This document shows, in pieces, positions 23,001 to 35,000 of a stretch of 64,000 nt of DNA. The stretch is taken from NCBI GenBank assembly GCA_033439295.1, contig JAVTLE010000001.1:992001-1056000 (forward strand). Direction: 5' to 3'. The notes under the pieces are model-generated. The model saw only the letters and a list, made by a program, of their open reading frames with translations, made no database searches and was not told the DNA's origin. The position numbers and the translations under genes are program-made. The DNA comes from Deuterostichococcus epilithicus. Taxonomy: Eukaryota; Chlorophyta; Trebouxiophyceae; Prasiolales; Stichococcaceae. Position 1 is the first letter of the stretch, and each line of letters opens with the position of its first letter.

Positions 23001-26000
23001 CCGACACACTTGTCAGCCGAGAGCGCGCCTGCGTGTTGTGGGTGATGGAATCCGCCACGGCTAGCTGCCACCGGCGCTTAGCCTGGCCCGAGTGCCACGA
23101 GTGCTGCTGCTGCGTCGCCGCCGCAGCCTGGCCATTGGACGGCACCTGTGATTGCGCAGCGACCGTTTCAGTGCCCTGAGCAAAGGGCATGCCATGTGAG
23201 ATGCTCTTCTACTGACAGCCAACAGCTGGCGGCATGCAGCAGGTGACTACACGTTGCCGGGCACGGCGCACAGCTCGCAGGAGGCGGTGCACATGACGTT
23301 GGGGAAGGCAGTTCTCGGCTTGCCGGCACCCGCAGGAGGCCTCTGTCAGATCTCATTCGCACCTGGATGGCCAGCGACGGCGGCTCTGAACCCAACTGTT
23401 GCGGCGGCGCCGGCGACTGTCCCGCCGGGCGCTGGGCGAGCGTCTGCGGCGGCGGCCGCTCCGGCGGCCCTGTGGCTGAGGCGGGGCGGCTGCCACCGCC
23501 ACCCGATAGGGAGCCTGGCCCCTCTGGCGACTGGCCTGCACATCGAACACATGCATCCCACTCTTCATCCTCTTTGTCCTCTGCAAAATGACGCGTTGAG
23601 CAAGTTCAGGAACAGACAGAATGCCGCCAGACTCTGTCAACGGCACACATCTGGAGGTGAGTGTGGCGCGGGCTGTTTGGGGTGACGCTCGTCAGCAGCA
23701 CAGCGCCCAATCAAACTGCGCTCGACCCTGCGAGTGGAACGTTTGCTTCCCCAGCTTCATAGCGCTGCAGGCCCGCGGCCGCAGGGGCGAGCCAGCACTG
23801 AAGTTATCACTTGTCAAACCAGTGGCTCCATTGACAGGCCTGTGCCGGCGGCGTCGCAGGCTTGGAGGCTCCGAAACCCGGAGGTGCCACAGCCAAAACC
23901 GCCGCTCGCGAGCGAAGCTGCAGGCCTGAGGCCCGGCGCGCTCTGGCGAAACAATGCACGCGTGCCGGACCACATGTGGCAGTGCCAGGTCCGTGGCGAC
24001 CCTGGCATGGATGTAGGAAGCAGGATGCACCTGCCGACCGCGAGGAGGCGCTGTAGGCCCAGGGCTCCGCGTGCAGCAGCAGGCGGCCTCCCCAGTTGCG
24101 CGCCTCCGCCAGAAGGTCGTTGCACAGCGCATGCTCCAGCCGCTCCAGCTGCGCCGCCTTGATGCCTGCACCAAGCGGCACCCAGGCTGTTTGTTGCCGA
24201 CACTGACCAGGAACCGTGGGGCCATGCGGAAGGGCCGCAGTCCCGGATGCAAGACACGGCCACGTCCGGCGATTGCTTCTGGTCATCAACTCTGATCATC
24301 AACGAGACAAAACGGAAATGGTGTCCAGTTGTCAGTTGCCAACATGCCCTCCAAACAGGGAGCTGCCGCAGGACGAGGCCGTGCATATGGCCAGCCCCGC
24401 TCAAAGCGGCGGGGCGGAAGGCCGCAAGCATCGTCAGCGCGCCGCAATGCAGCTTGGTTGCATGCACCCTGAAACCATGTACTTGAGCCCAGCAGCAGCA
24501 GCCTCCGGCAGGGTGGAATGTTGCCGCCGGCATCCCCAGCTCACGCGATCTGGAGATGACCTCTTCAAGTCGCCCAAGATTGAGGAGAAGTCTGGCCCAG
24601 TCTAGCCACATGCATCAAGAGCAACCGGACAACGGCCCCGCTCGGAGCAGCAGTCGGAGCAGTGAACTCACCGGCATGGTGGAAGGCCGCGGCAGGCATC
24701 TCCAGTTCCCGGCGCAGGTACGGCCGCCCGGCGATGTAGGCCACCATCTCCTCCCGGACGTCGGTGACGATGGCGTGACAGGGCCCGCCGGGTCCGGCGC
24801 CGAGTTGCGTCAGCAGCCGCCGCCAGCCGGCGATGGTCGCCTCGCCCAGCGTGTACACGCGCCGACCCTTGACCTTCCTGCGCAGCAGCAGTGACGGAGG
24901 TTTTAATTGCTGGATACGTCCCTGAAACGACTGGCTCAAGATTGGGCCAAGTCGTGGGAAAAGACTGACGAGAGTGTGGGGCGGTAGCATGCAGATTGAG
25001 AAATACCACAGGCATGTGGATCGAGCCTGAGAGCAGGGGCCATCGCCGCTCTGTCGTGATGGATCAGCCAGGCCAAGTTTGCATGGGCAGACGCACCTGA
25101 TGTCGGCGATGCCGGGGACAGCCAGTGCGTTGGCTTCGATGTCCGTCGGCCGCGGCGAGGCGGTCTTCAGGATGCTGCGCCGCGACAGCACCGCGCCGCC
25201 ACGCCGCGCCAGCACCTCCCGCTGCTCCGCGCTCAGCGCCTGACGGAATGGAATGGAATGGAGCAGTATGGAAGTCCTGGACTGGAACGACATGGAATGT
25301 AATGGAATGACATGAACACGCCGCACGTCTGCTTGCTCGGCAGTCTGTGTGTATCTTCCTTGTATCTTCCTGTTCTTGAGGTGGCCGCAGGGCTTCGAGC
25401 TCCGAGCTCGCTGCTGGGGAGGAGGCCCAGACTGCGTGGCTCGCCACGAGCAGGCAGGGCGCTTTAAACCCTAAACCCTGGCAGCGCACCTGGTGGCTGT
25501 CAATGCGGTGCATCGTGGCAGGCGCTCGGTAGGCGGGCACCGGCGCCAGCGCACCTGTCCGGGCCCAAGGAACTCCTCAGCTTGCAATCGGCGAGGATGG
25601 TCCATCCACGACGTGTCACGAGGCTCGACACCCGCAGCTGGGCAGCCAGCGGGCAGGAAGGCAGCTCGGGCTGGTTTTGTGCCTCCAGTGTGCGGTCCAG
25701 ACTTGCGCAGTGCAGCAGACGCGGCGCGGCGCGCCTGCAGGGTTGTCCAGGATGCTGTTGCGGGCCTGGCCCAGGTCGGGGCGCGCCGCCATCCAGTCCT
25801 CAAACGTCGTGGACAGCGCCCGCCGCTGGCAGTCCTCCAGGTATGCTGTGAACGCGATGAGCAGGCAGTAGCGCTCGAGGTAGGCGCTGCCGCGCTTGAA
25901 GGCCGTGTGTCGCACCTGGATCTCTGGCCTGTGGGGGAATGTTTTTGGGGTTTAGGGTGAGCATCAGGGCGATGCTGACACATTTCGACTTTGCTCTGGC

Positions 26001-29000
26001 GGAGTCTCCATCTCCCTGGCGCACTGCTGCAGCGAGGTGTCACCCAGCAATCGTGCTTCAGGTGGTTCTCTCAGATGGAGTTGTTGGCTCCTGGGTCCGC
26101 TTGAACGGGAGACACCTGCTGAAGCCACCACGTTGACGCCATGGCGACATCACAGGCCGTGGCAGCGCCCCAAGAAACTTTGAATAGCTGACTAACGGAC
26201 CACACATCATGGGCAGCCGTGTGTCGTTGGAACAACATGTGGATGAAATAAACCTGAAGAAGCGGAAGCGGCGGCGCGGCTTGCGGTAGCGGCTGATGGC
26301 GGTGCGCAGGTTGACCAGTGCGCCCGCCCTGTCCAGCGTCTCGTCCAGTGCCGCCTGATGTCACAACGATCGCTAATCAGCAGCTGAAATTAGCAGGTGG
26401 GCAGATCTTCATTCCGATCAAGGTCGTGCCCCCTGCACTGGAATCTTTTCGATGCTGTGAACGTACTGAACACGCTGTCAGGGTTGACAGCACAGCCCGC
26501 ATGCCCGCGAACAAGCAGCATGCATGTCGCATGTCCACCGTGCCCACAGCTGCAGACGAGGCAAGCTGTCCGCAGGCATCGGGCAGAGCGTGCAAGGCAG
26601 GGGCCTGACCATTGCCAAACCCTTCAAACCCAAGAATCTGACCTTGGCGTCGCCGCCGCGCTCCAGCAGGCGCACAAAGCGGCGCACAGCGACGTACTCG
26701 CCCTCCTTCAGTGCCGCCGTCTCCAGCTCCGCGCCGTGCTGCGCATGTAGGAAAATGTCACAGATGGAGTCAACACTTTGGGGTCGAGGCGGCAAGCTTG
26801 GGGCCGGCTCCCAGCGCTGCCGCCTCCAGCCGTGCCGCACACCTCAAGGGTGAAGGCCAGTCGACTTCGAAATCGAGCAACAAAAAGGTAGGGCCGGCGA
26901 ACTCTCCGAGCGCTGCAGCCACGAGGGCATATGCACAAGGGTGGGAGGATCGCACCACTGAGCCGGCCCTGGACATATGCGGTGGCTCAGCCGGTTCGGC
27001 GACACTCACGCCAGACTCCGAGCCGCCGTTCGGCTCCTCCTCGTCGTCCGAGGCGCGCGGCGATGCGCCGCCCACCTGCGCAGCAGGACGCGCGGGACAG
27101 GTCGTCAAACCCATGTCCGAAACCCGTTTCCGGGTTCTCTGGCAATCAAACCCCGAGGGGCCTTTAGAGGACTCGCCCTCCGGAGACCGGACGCCACAGC
27201 GTGCAGATGGTTGAGACGCTGCAGAGCTGTGCAGCCCGTGCAACCTGTGCCTGGCTCCTGCCAAACACCGCCACCCCTTTGCAAGCGCCTCCTCCGCCAT
27301 TTCCCGAATAAAGAAGCACCCAAAAGGTGATCGCACCTCGTCGGACATGACGGAGCGGGGAGATGCCATGTTGGCCAGCGCGGCCTCGTCATCGTCGGAG
27401 TTGTTGCTGGGGTGCGGTGCCAGGTTTCCCAGCGTCAGCCGCGACAGCGGCGACGTCAGGCCGTCGGCGGCATCGAAGCCGCCCGCGGCATCCTTGCCCG
27501 GCGCCGCAAAGCTGGTCTTCTTCAGCTGATGCTCCTCTGCAGGGCGGCAATATTGCAGCAATGGTGAGAGGGTGCGGGCCAACATGCCACTGTTGCGCCG
27601 CGAAGCCGGGCTTCTACAGCTGCTGCTTCTCTTCGGGATTGCAACAAGCGCGGCGATGGTGGGCGTCTTCAAAATGAGTCACCATTCCTTGCAAGGAATG
27701 GTGAGCGCCGGGGTGGTCCAGCAAGGCGCTGCAGGGCTGGTGTCCTTCAGCTAGTGCTCCTCTACGCTTGCAGCAAGAGCGCAGTCGGGGGCGCCAGCTT
27801 GATTGTCCTTTCTGGTTTGGAGCAAAGTCTCGCGAGGCTCCTCAATGCCGAGCAGCAGCCTGCTCTGCACTCGGTGTCAAAGACCACTCGCATCACGGTT
27901 ATTGTGTGTGGCCTGTGCTAAGGTCGCACAGGGGTCTTCACAGAAGGGAGATTTCAGATCGCACCTGACTCAGCGGCTGACCCGGGGGCGGCAACCTGGG
28001 CAGTGTCGGCACTCGGCGCAGCACCGCCGCCGCCGTGGGTGTCACCCTGCTCCCCCTCGGCGGCAAAGCTGCGCACCAGGCAGCCTATGACGGTGCCAGT
28101 CGTGGTGCGACCGCCGCCAAGCTGGCAATTGAAGATGAGCGGGTCGGAAGGCGCCGCGGCGCGGATGTGGCGCGCAAATTCGTCAAAGTCCCGCTCCTGT
28201 AGGATGACATACACTGCCGGTTTGTCGGGAACGGTCCTGTGACCGAAGAAAGTGCACGTCAACACCCTGTTTCCCTAGGGTGGTTGCAGAAGGGCAGACA
28301 TCCTGGCGCAGGAGCCGCCGGCACAGGTGTCTTGGCGGTGTGCGCTGACTTCCCTCTCGAGCCTGGCTCGACGAATGCGCTGCAGGCTGCAAGACCCAGC
28401 GCTGATCGGCGTTAGCCTCCTTGATGCGCGGGGTTGCGGCCCTGGCAGGATGGAGACTGACGACCCACCTTGGGCGTGGTGCCGTCAGTGAGGGGCACCC
28501 TGTAGTACTTGACGCGGTACCCCTCCAGTGCCAGTTGCTCGTACACCTCCTGCGGCGTCTGCACCGCCGCCGGCCCTGCAGCGGAAAGGTGTCGCAGGTT
28601 CAAAGCCGTGCCTGAAGATTCCATCCTAGCAAGTCTTACCAAAATGCCTGCAGCTGTCTGCAGGAGCCGGCTATGTCAAGCCCTGCCGCAACTGCTGCAT
28701 TGATGGGCGGCCTGCACGCGGCTGTGGCAGACGACCTCGGCCTCCCAGTACACATCAAGCCAGTGGCATGCCAACAGATGGACAGCAGCCAACAAGAACA
28801 CCGGCCATCATCATCTGCTGGGCAATTTGCTGTTCTTATAGCGCAGCTCGATGGCCTGACCCTTGAGAGGCCTAACATGAGAGGGTCCGGCCTCCGAGCT
28901 TGCACCGTTAGAACAGCAGGTTCACCCACAAGATCTGATCCTCAGCCTCCACCATTGTCAATGATTTGAAAGCATGGATGCGACAGCCTTGTCGCCTGTT

Positions 29001-32000
29001 AGTTTGGTGGTTTCAACATCTCAGCATCTATGTCAAAGGCCTGCGCACCCACTCGGGCTCGAATTCGTCCTTCACAGCAGCTGGCGGCCATTGATCCTCT
29101 CAGGCAGCTCCTTTCGACATCTTACGACAGGGTAAACCGTAAAGCTCCTACGGAGCGTCTGACGCAGCCGCGGGAGGATGTGCGCACCCGCCACGGGCTC
29201 GAAGTCGTCCTCCATGTCGCCGCCGGGCAGCTGGCGGCCGCCGTGCGTGAGCTCGCGCGCCACCAGCAGGCGGCCCCCCATGGCGCCCGCCTCCCTCAGC
29301 ACGTCGTTGCGCAGCCGCGACTCCATCTTCTGCAGACGCGCCCAGTCGATGCCGCTGTACTCCTGCAGGCGTTCAGTCCTTCAGGGTTTACGCGGGTTTC
29401 GATTTGCAGCCACGACTTCATCGTCTGCAGCCTCGCCGTTGTACCCTGCGGCAGTCGTGGGCCTGTGCTGAGGAGCTTTCAAGGATGTGTTGCATGGATG
29501 TGTCGCAAGTGCCGGACACCCCCATCTGTGCCAGTACAAGCAATTATGAGCCCGTAAGTGGGACTCAACGCCACAAGTGCCGAACATCGTCGAGCTGACA
29601 ACAGTCACGCACAACCCATGGACAGCATGCAGCCTCATAGAGCCACTCCGGCCACGCGAGATTTGGGGCCGCTGAAGCGCGCCTGCATGTTTTTGAAGGG
29701 GCGCTCCTCCTCGCGCAGCACATAGGGCCGGCCGTTGATGTAGATGCACACCTCCTCCCGCATGTTGTGCCACACCGCCGTCACCTACAGATGCACACCG
29801 CTGTCACCTACACCTGCTACAGAACCTCGAAGATGCAGCCGTGCGCGGCTGCTGCTGCTGATGCTGGCGCGTCCAAGGGATCACGACCGGCTGAATCGTT
29901 GTTGACTTCCGCCACCCTGCCGCTTCGCCAGTCACCCACATCGTCTGCTCGACCAGCGAATCACCGACTGGCGGGTGCAGCAGCTGTGCGAGGTGCACAT
30001 CGAGGTTGGGTGCAGCATCAGGAAGTTGGTCTGAGGCATGCCTTTGGCCGCACGCTGAGGGCGTGCCGAGCGCCGCGCCGCCGCCGTGTGCCGAATCAAG
30101 ACCAGACATGACCCTTCTCAAAACGCCCGCGCGCCTCCTGCCCGGAGGCCGAGGCGGTGCCGAGCTGACCAAGACCAGACAATATCAAACAACCTCCGGT
30201 GGGATCTCTGCACAGTTTCTCACCTCCTGGCCGGACGCGGAGGCGGTGCCGGGCGCCGCGCCGACGTGCGCGAGCGTGCCGCGGATCCCCTCCAGGGTGG
30301 GCAGCCCCACCCCGTACACGTGGGTGCCCGGCACGCAGCGCAGGTTGGGCGCCCCCCGCTGCAGCACCGGGATGTGCTCGCTCTGGCACCCCGGGAAGTG
30401 GTCCTCCTGCGCAGGGTTCATGTTCAGTCACAACACGCATCAAAATATACTACTCAATAGTGAAACGACAGAAAAGTGTGGGTCACAGGCCGTGGACATG
30501 TTGTAGAGTCGAGAGTTTGAAATGGTTCCTCAGACGCTGCTGGCGCTGGCTGCAGGTGCCGGACATCGGATGCCGCCAGGCGGCCCAGGAGGAAGACCCC
30601 ACCCGACCTCGACAGGACAGCCACAAGCCACCCTCGGCACACAGGAACGTGGCGTGCGACGCCCACAACAGACCTTGAGGGGAGAGAGATGTTACACCTT
30701 TCCGGCCTCACTCAGGCTGATCAGGGTTTTCATACCTTGAGGATGGTGTGCGCACCCAGCACGGCGCCGGTGCGGGCCGCCACCATGCTGTCTGTGGTCG
30801 CCTGCGCGGCGGCCTGGCGCTCGTCCTGCACCAAATGTGTTCTGCTGTCGGCCATTTGCGTATCCCATTGCGTTTTCCGTGGCGGAGGTCGTTCAAAACT
30901 CTTTGCCAAGCCAAAGGGCGAGTTGAGTATCGGCTGCTGGCCACCAGGTCCGGCCGCCACGAGCCAGCGGGTGCTGTCCTTGCCGAGCATCGCAGCTGCC
31001 CTCCTTGAGAACTGCTGGCATGCCCTCAGGCACAGGCATTTGGTACAGTATCGGCACCCAGGGAAGTGATGCCAGAACCGTGCTTCACCTGCAGCTGGGC
31101 GTCGGGAGGGGGAAGGCCCAGCGTGGAGGGCGGCAGCGCGTCCGTCAGCTGCCGCGAGGGGTGATGCAGCGACATGGCCGCCAGCGGGTTGCGCCGCAGC
31201 ATACGCTCCTTCACGCTGCACCGCGAGAGACAACCCAGTGCTCAAATGACCCAGGTCTGAGCTGATCGATCAGCGCTCAGGTCAACCGCCTGGAAGACGG
31301 CTGCGACCTTTTTGCTGAACCGATGGTGGCCGCTGCATGAGGAGAGGTTGATGACAGATCTGGTTGATCAGGTGTAAACATGCAAACGAGTGGCCGCGCA
31401 TGCCGCAAGGCGGCTGCCCTCTCCGGCCAGGTGTGCACAGCGCACCCAGAAACCTGCCTGCCAGCTAGCCGACAGGATGCGGGTAACATTGTCAAGCGAT
31501 ACATGAAGCGGGCGCACCTGTACAGCTCGGGGCGTTCCGACAGCCACTGGTCAAACGTGCGGTGCTGCGGCATATTTGGAGCAAAGCTGGAGCTGCTCAG
31601 GTAGGCGGTGAACGCAATCAGGGTGTAATAGCGCTCCAGATACTCCAGGCACACCTGCCGTGGTCACTTTCAGCGCGTCAGCGCATGGTCGTTTCAGCAT
31701 ATGTATCCTTCCAGCGTATCAATCGAGGGTTTCTGCAATCTGAGAGCTGCCGCCGGTCCGCCTCAGGGAGGTGCTCCGCATTGCCAGGCATGCTGCAGGT
31801 GTTTGCTTCCAGCACGCCACAGGCAGGCGCGCCAGCAAGGGAACAGCAGCAGAGTCGGCTTTCAGCAGGCCACAGGCAGGCGCGCCAACAAGTGACCAGC
31901 AGCGGAGCCGATGACTGCAGCAGCAATGGAGCATGACCACAGCTCGTTCGTCCTGCACCCAAGTTTGCTGGGATGGAAGGCCCTCGGCATCATGGTGCAG

Positions 32001-35000
32001 TGACTGTGGTCACATTAGTCGAGCATGACTAAGGAGCTCGCACCTCCAGCAGTGAGTTGCGCTTGCCCTCGTGGCCCTCGTGCATGAGGCGGGTTCGGTA
32101 CCCCGCAATCGCCTCCCGCAGGTTTTGCATCGTGCTGCGTGGGCGCGGCATAGAATCAGAACCATTGAGGTGTGCTGCTTGCAGGACACAGGCTCACACC
32201 GTTAAGGCCTCAACGCCTTCAACTCGACGAAAGAGTTGAGACGGACATCCCTCTCCACACTCCTTCATTGCGCATGTGAAGATGCATCACAGCGCCGTTC
32301 ATTGCAGGAAGCAAGCCCATGTTCAGCACACGCAGGGGCTCGACCCTTCTGACTGCAAGCCAACGAGACAGGTTTCAAGCGGCCTCAGAGAGCGAGCTCG
32401 CCTGCAGGAGTCGATGACTATGTCCAGGGCAGCCTTGCTCTCAGCGCCCGACGCCAGCACGCGCAGCAGGCTGCGGATCGCGCCAAAGTTCCCCGACTTG
32501 AGCTCCGCCTCGGGCGTCGGCGCCGCCGCTGCTGCCTTGGCCCGCGCCGCCTCCATCAGCGCCTCTGGGCTCACGTACCAGCTGGGCGCCGGCGGCGGCG
32601 CTGCAGGTGGCACAGCTCTGCTTCGGTTGTGGGAGTTGAAAGCCGGACTTGAAATTGGTTTTGGCTTTGCACCTGTTGCGCGACACCGGCGGCGGCCCCT
32701 GCTGGCTGGCCACACTGTTTCAGGGGACAGACTTTGGTGCGCATGGCACAGTCTGACTCGCCATCGTGGTCCAGAGGCGCTTGCAGCTCGGCCGACGCGC
32801 ATGAAGTGCAGCGGGCAGGACGACCCCAAACTGTGGGAGGCGAGGAACGACAGGGCAGAATATGGCAGGGCGTTCAAAGGGGGGCACGAGGGGGGACCTA
32901 CCCATGCCGCTGGGCGGCCGCGAGAGCGCCTGCAGGTGCAGCAGCGACGCGATGATCATGCCGGTGGTGGTGCGCCCGCGCCCCATCTGGCAGTTGAACA
33001 CCAGTGCGGCGCCGGGCGGGGGGCCCCACGCGCGGCCGATGAGCACCCCGAAGTCATCGGGCTTGGGCGCCTTCTCGTCCGTCACCGGCACCCGCAGATA
33101 GTCTACATCATAGCCGTCGCCTGCGAAAGCAAGTTTGATCACCAGTTGATGAGTTGATGATTAAGTTGATCGATTCTCAACTTGATTATCAAGTTGCATT
33201 CGCCGGCACCCGCAGGTAATCCACATTGTAGCCGTCGCCTGCGAAAGTGAGTTTTAATTAATTAATTATCTAGTTGACTATCAAGACAGACTCCGTGGCA
33301 CCCGCAGGCAGTCCACATCGTGTCCGTCGTCTGCGACCGAGTCGGGAATACATCCATCCATCCACATCCACATCCATCCATGGTCCCGAGAGCACCCAGA
33401 GGATGTAGCGGCCTGGTGAGCTGTCAGACGAGCGGCGCCCCTCACCACCCTCTAGTCGGTGCCTGATCCTGGTCTGGCGATTCTGTTGTGGGGCTCGTTG
33501 ATGAATCAAGACAAGCACAGCAGGGCTTGGGCGGACACTTGTTAGAACTGGCAAACTAATTCTGGTCTAATTTTGGTTAAACCAGGCAACAGGAAGACAA
33601 GAGACACCATGCAGCCACAGGCGCCATGCAGCCGCAGGCGCCAGGAAATTGCCCAGAGAGTGGGCCGCACCGGCGAGCTCGCGGTACACCTCGCTGGGCG
33701 TCTGCACATCGGCCTCTGTGACAGGCTCCCACTGCTCCACCACCTGAAAATCGTCCGTCTCGCCGGCAATGAGGATCTGGTTGCCGTACTCGGCCGCCTG
33801 CCACAGAAGTGAAAACGCGTCAGATAGCGTGTCCGGCTCGCCGGCAATGAGGATCTGGTTGCCGTACCCGCCGCCTGCCACAAACGGAGGGTGACAACCG
33901 CGTCAGATGCTGGGTGGCGCCTGCTGCAGCTGGAGTCCCAAACGCATCGGGGCCTATATCGGGGACGGCAGAACCGCATCAAAACCACAGCTGAGTCTGT
34001 CCTGAGGAGAAGATATGCTGATGTTCGCCGGGAGGCAGGTTCCTCACCTGTCACCTTCATGTTCCAACCGCACCAGCGGTGAGGCAACACGAGTAGGGTG
34101 TGGGGTTGAGGAAGAGGATGTTTTTTGGTTTTGATGGGTCACCTCGCGCAGGACGTCCGCCTTGAGGCGGGCCTCCATGCCCTCCACCCTGGAGCGGTCG
34201 ATGCCCGTGTACTCCAGGTTCTGGAACGGCTTGTCCGCCTCCCGCACCACGAACGGCCGCCCATTGATCTGCGCGGCGCGTCAGTCGTAGGTGCATCTGT
34301 CAGCAGGGCTCGGCAGTCGTGCTCGGCAGGTCCTGTCCTGCGGGCTGACAGGTCCTGGAGCGGCTTCCCCGCACCCCGCGCCACGAGTGGCTGCCCGTCG
34401 ATCTGCGGCGCTTCAGGGCAAGACCTTGACGTTGCCAAGTGGCGGCAGTGCCGCGGGGTGGCGTCACAGCGGCGGGCTCGGCAGCAGCGCCGCAGGGAGG
34501 TCGGGCGCTGGTGCCTCAGAGTGCATCAGAGGTCTGTGCGGCGGGGCGGAGTGCGCACGCCTGGCCCGCACGCCTGCTCCGTCGCACAGCTGCCTCTGGT
34601 CGGTCGCCAGGGCTTGCAGCTTCATGTCGGCCGCGTCTCGCAGTGCAGCAAATGCAACTCGTGCCAGTCATGCCAGGCTGTTGCGAGAACCAAAAATTTT
34701 AGCACAGAGACTCACGTACAGGACCGGCTCCTCCCGCATGTTGTGCCACAGAACCTTCCGCTGACCTGCGGGCAGGTAGACAGACTTCCATTTCCGACAG
34801 ATGCAGCAAGAGTTCGGGTCAGTCTGATATGCAAATGCTTCTGCCGTGTCTCACTCCAGGTGGATCACAGGGACTATGCTGAAGCGCCTCACCCTGTCCA
34901 GCGCCTAGGGCGTCCATGACGCACCGCAACCCCGAGACCGTGGGAATAGCGCAGCCATAAACGGGGAGCTCCGGCACCTGCCGATTCATGACAGCAGATG

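Noticed and set aside
22334-23362. Possible copies of the paladin exon 23 start near 22500-22540 and 22895-22940
   Set aside because: Only about 12-14 bases match, and the intron is not the adjacent one, so chance in GC-rich sequence is likely.
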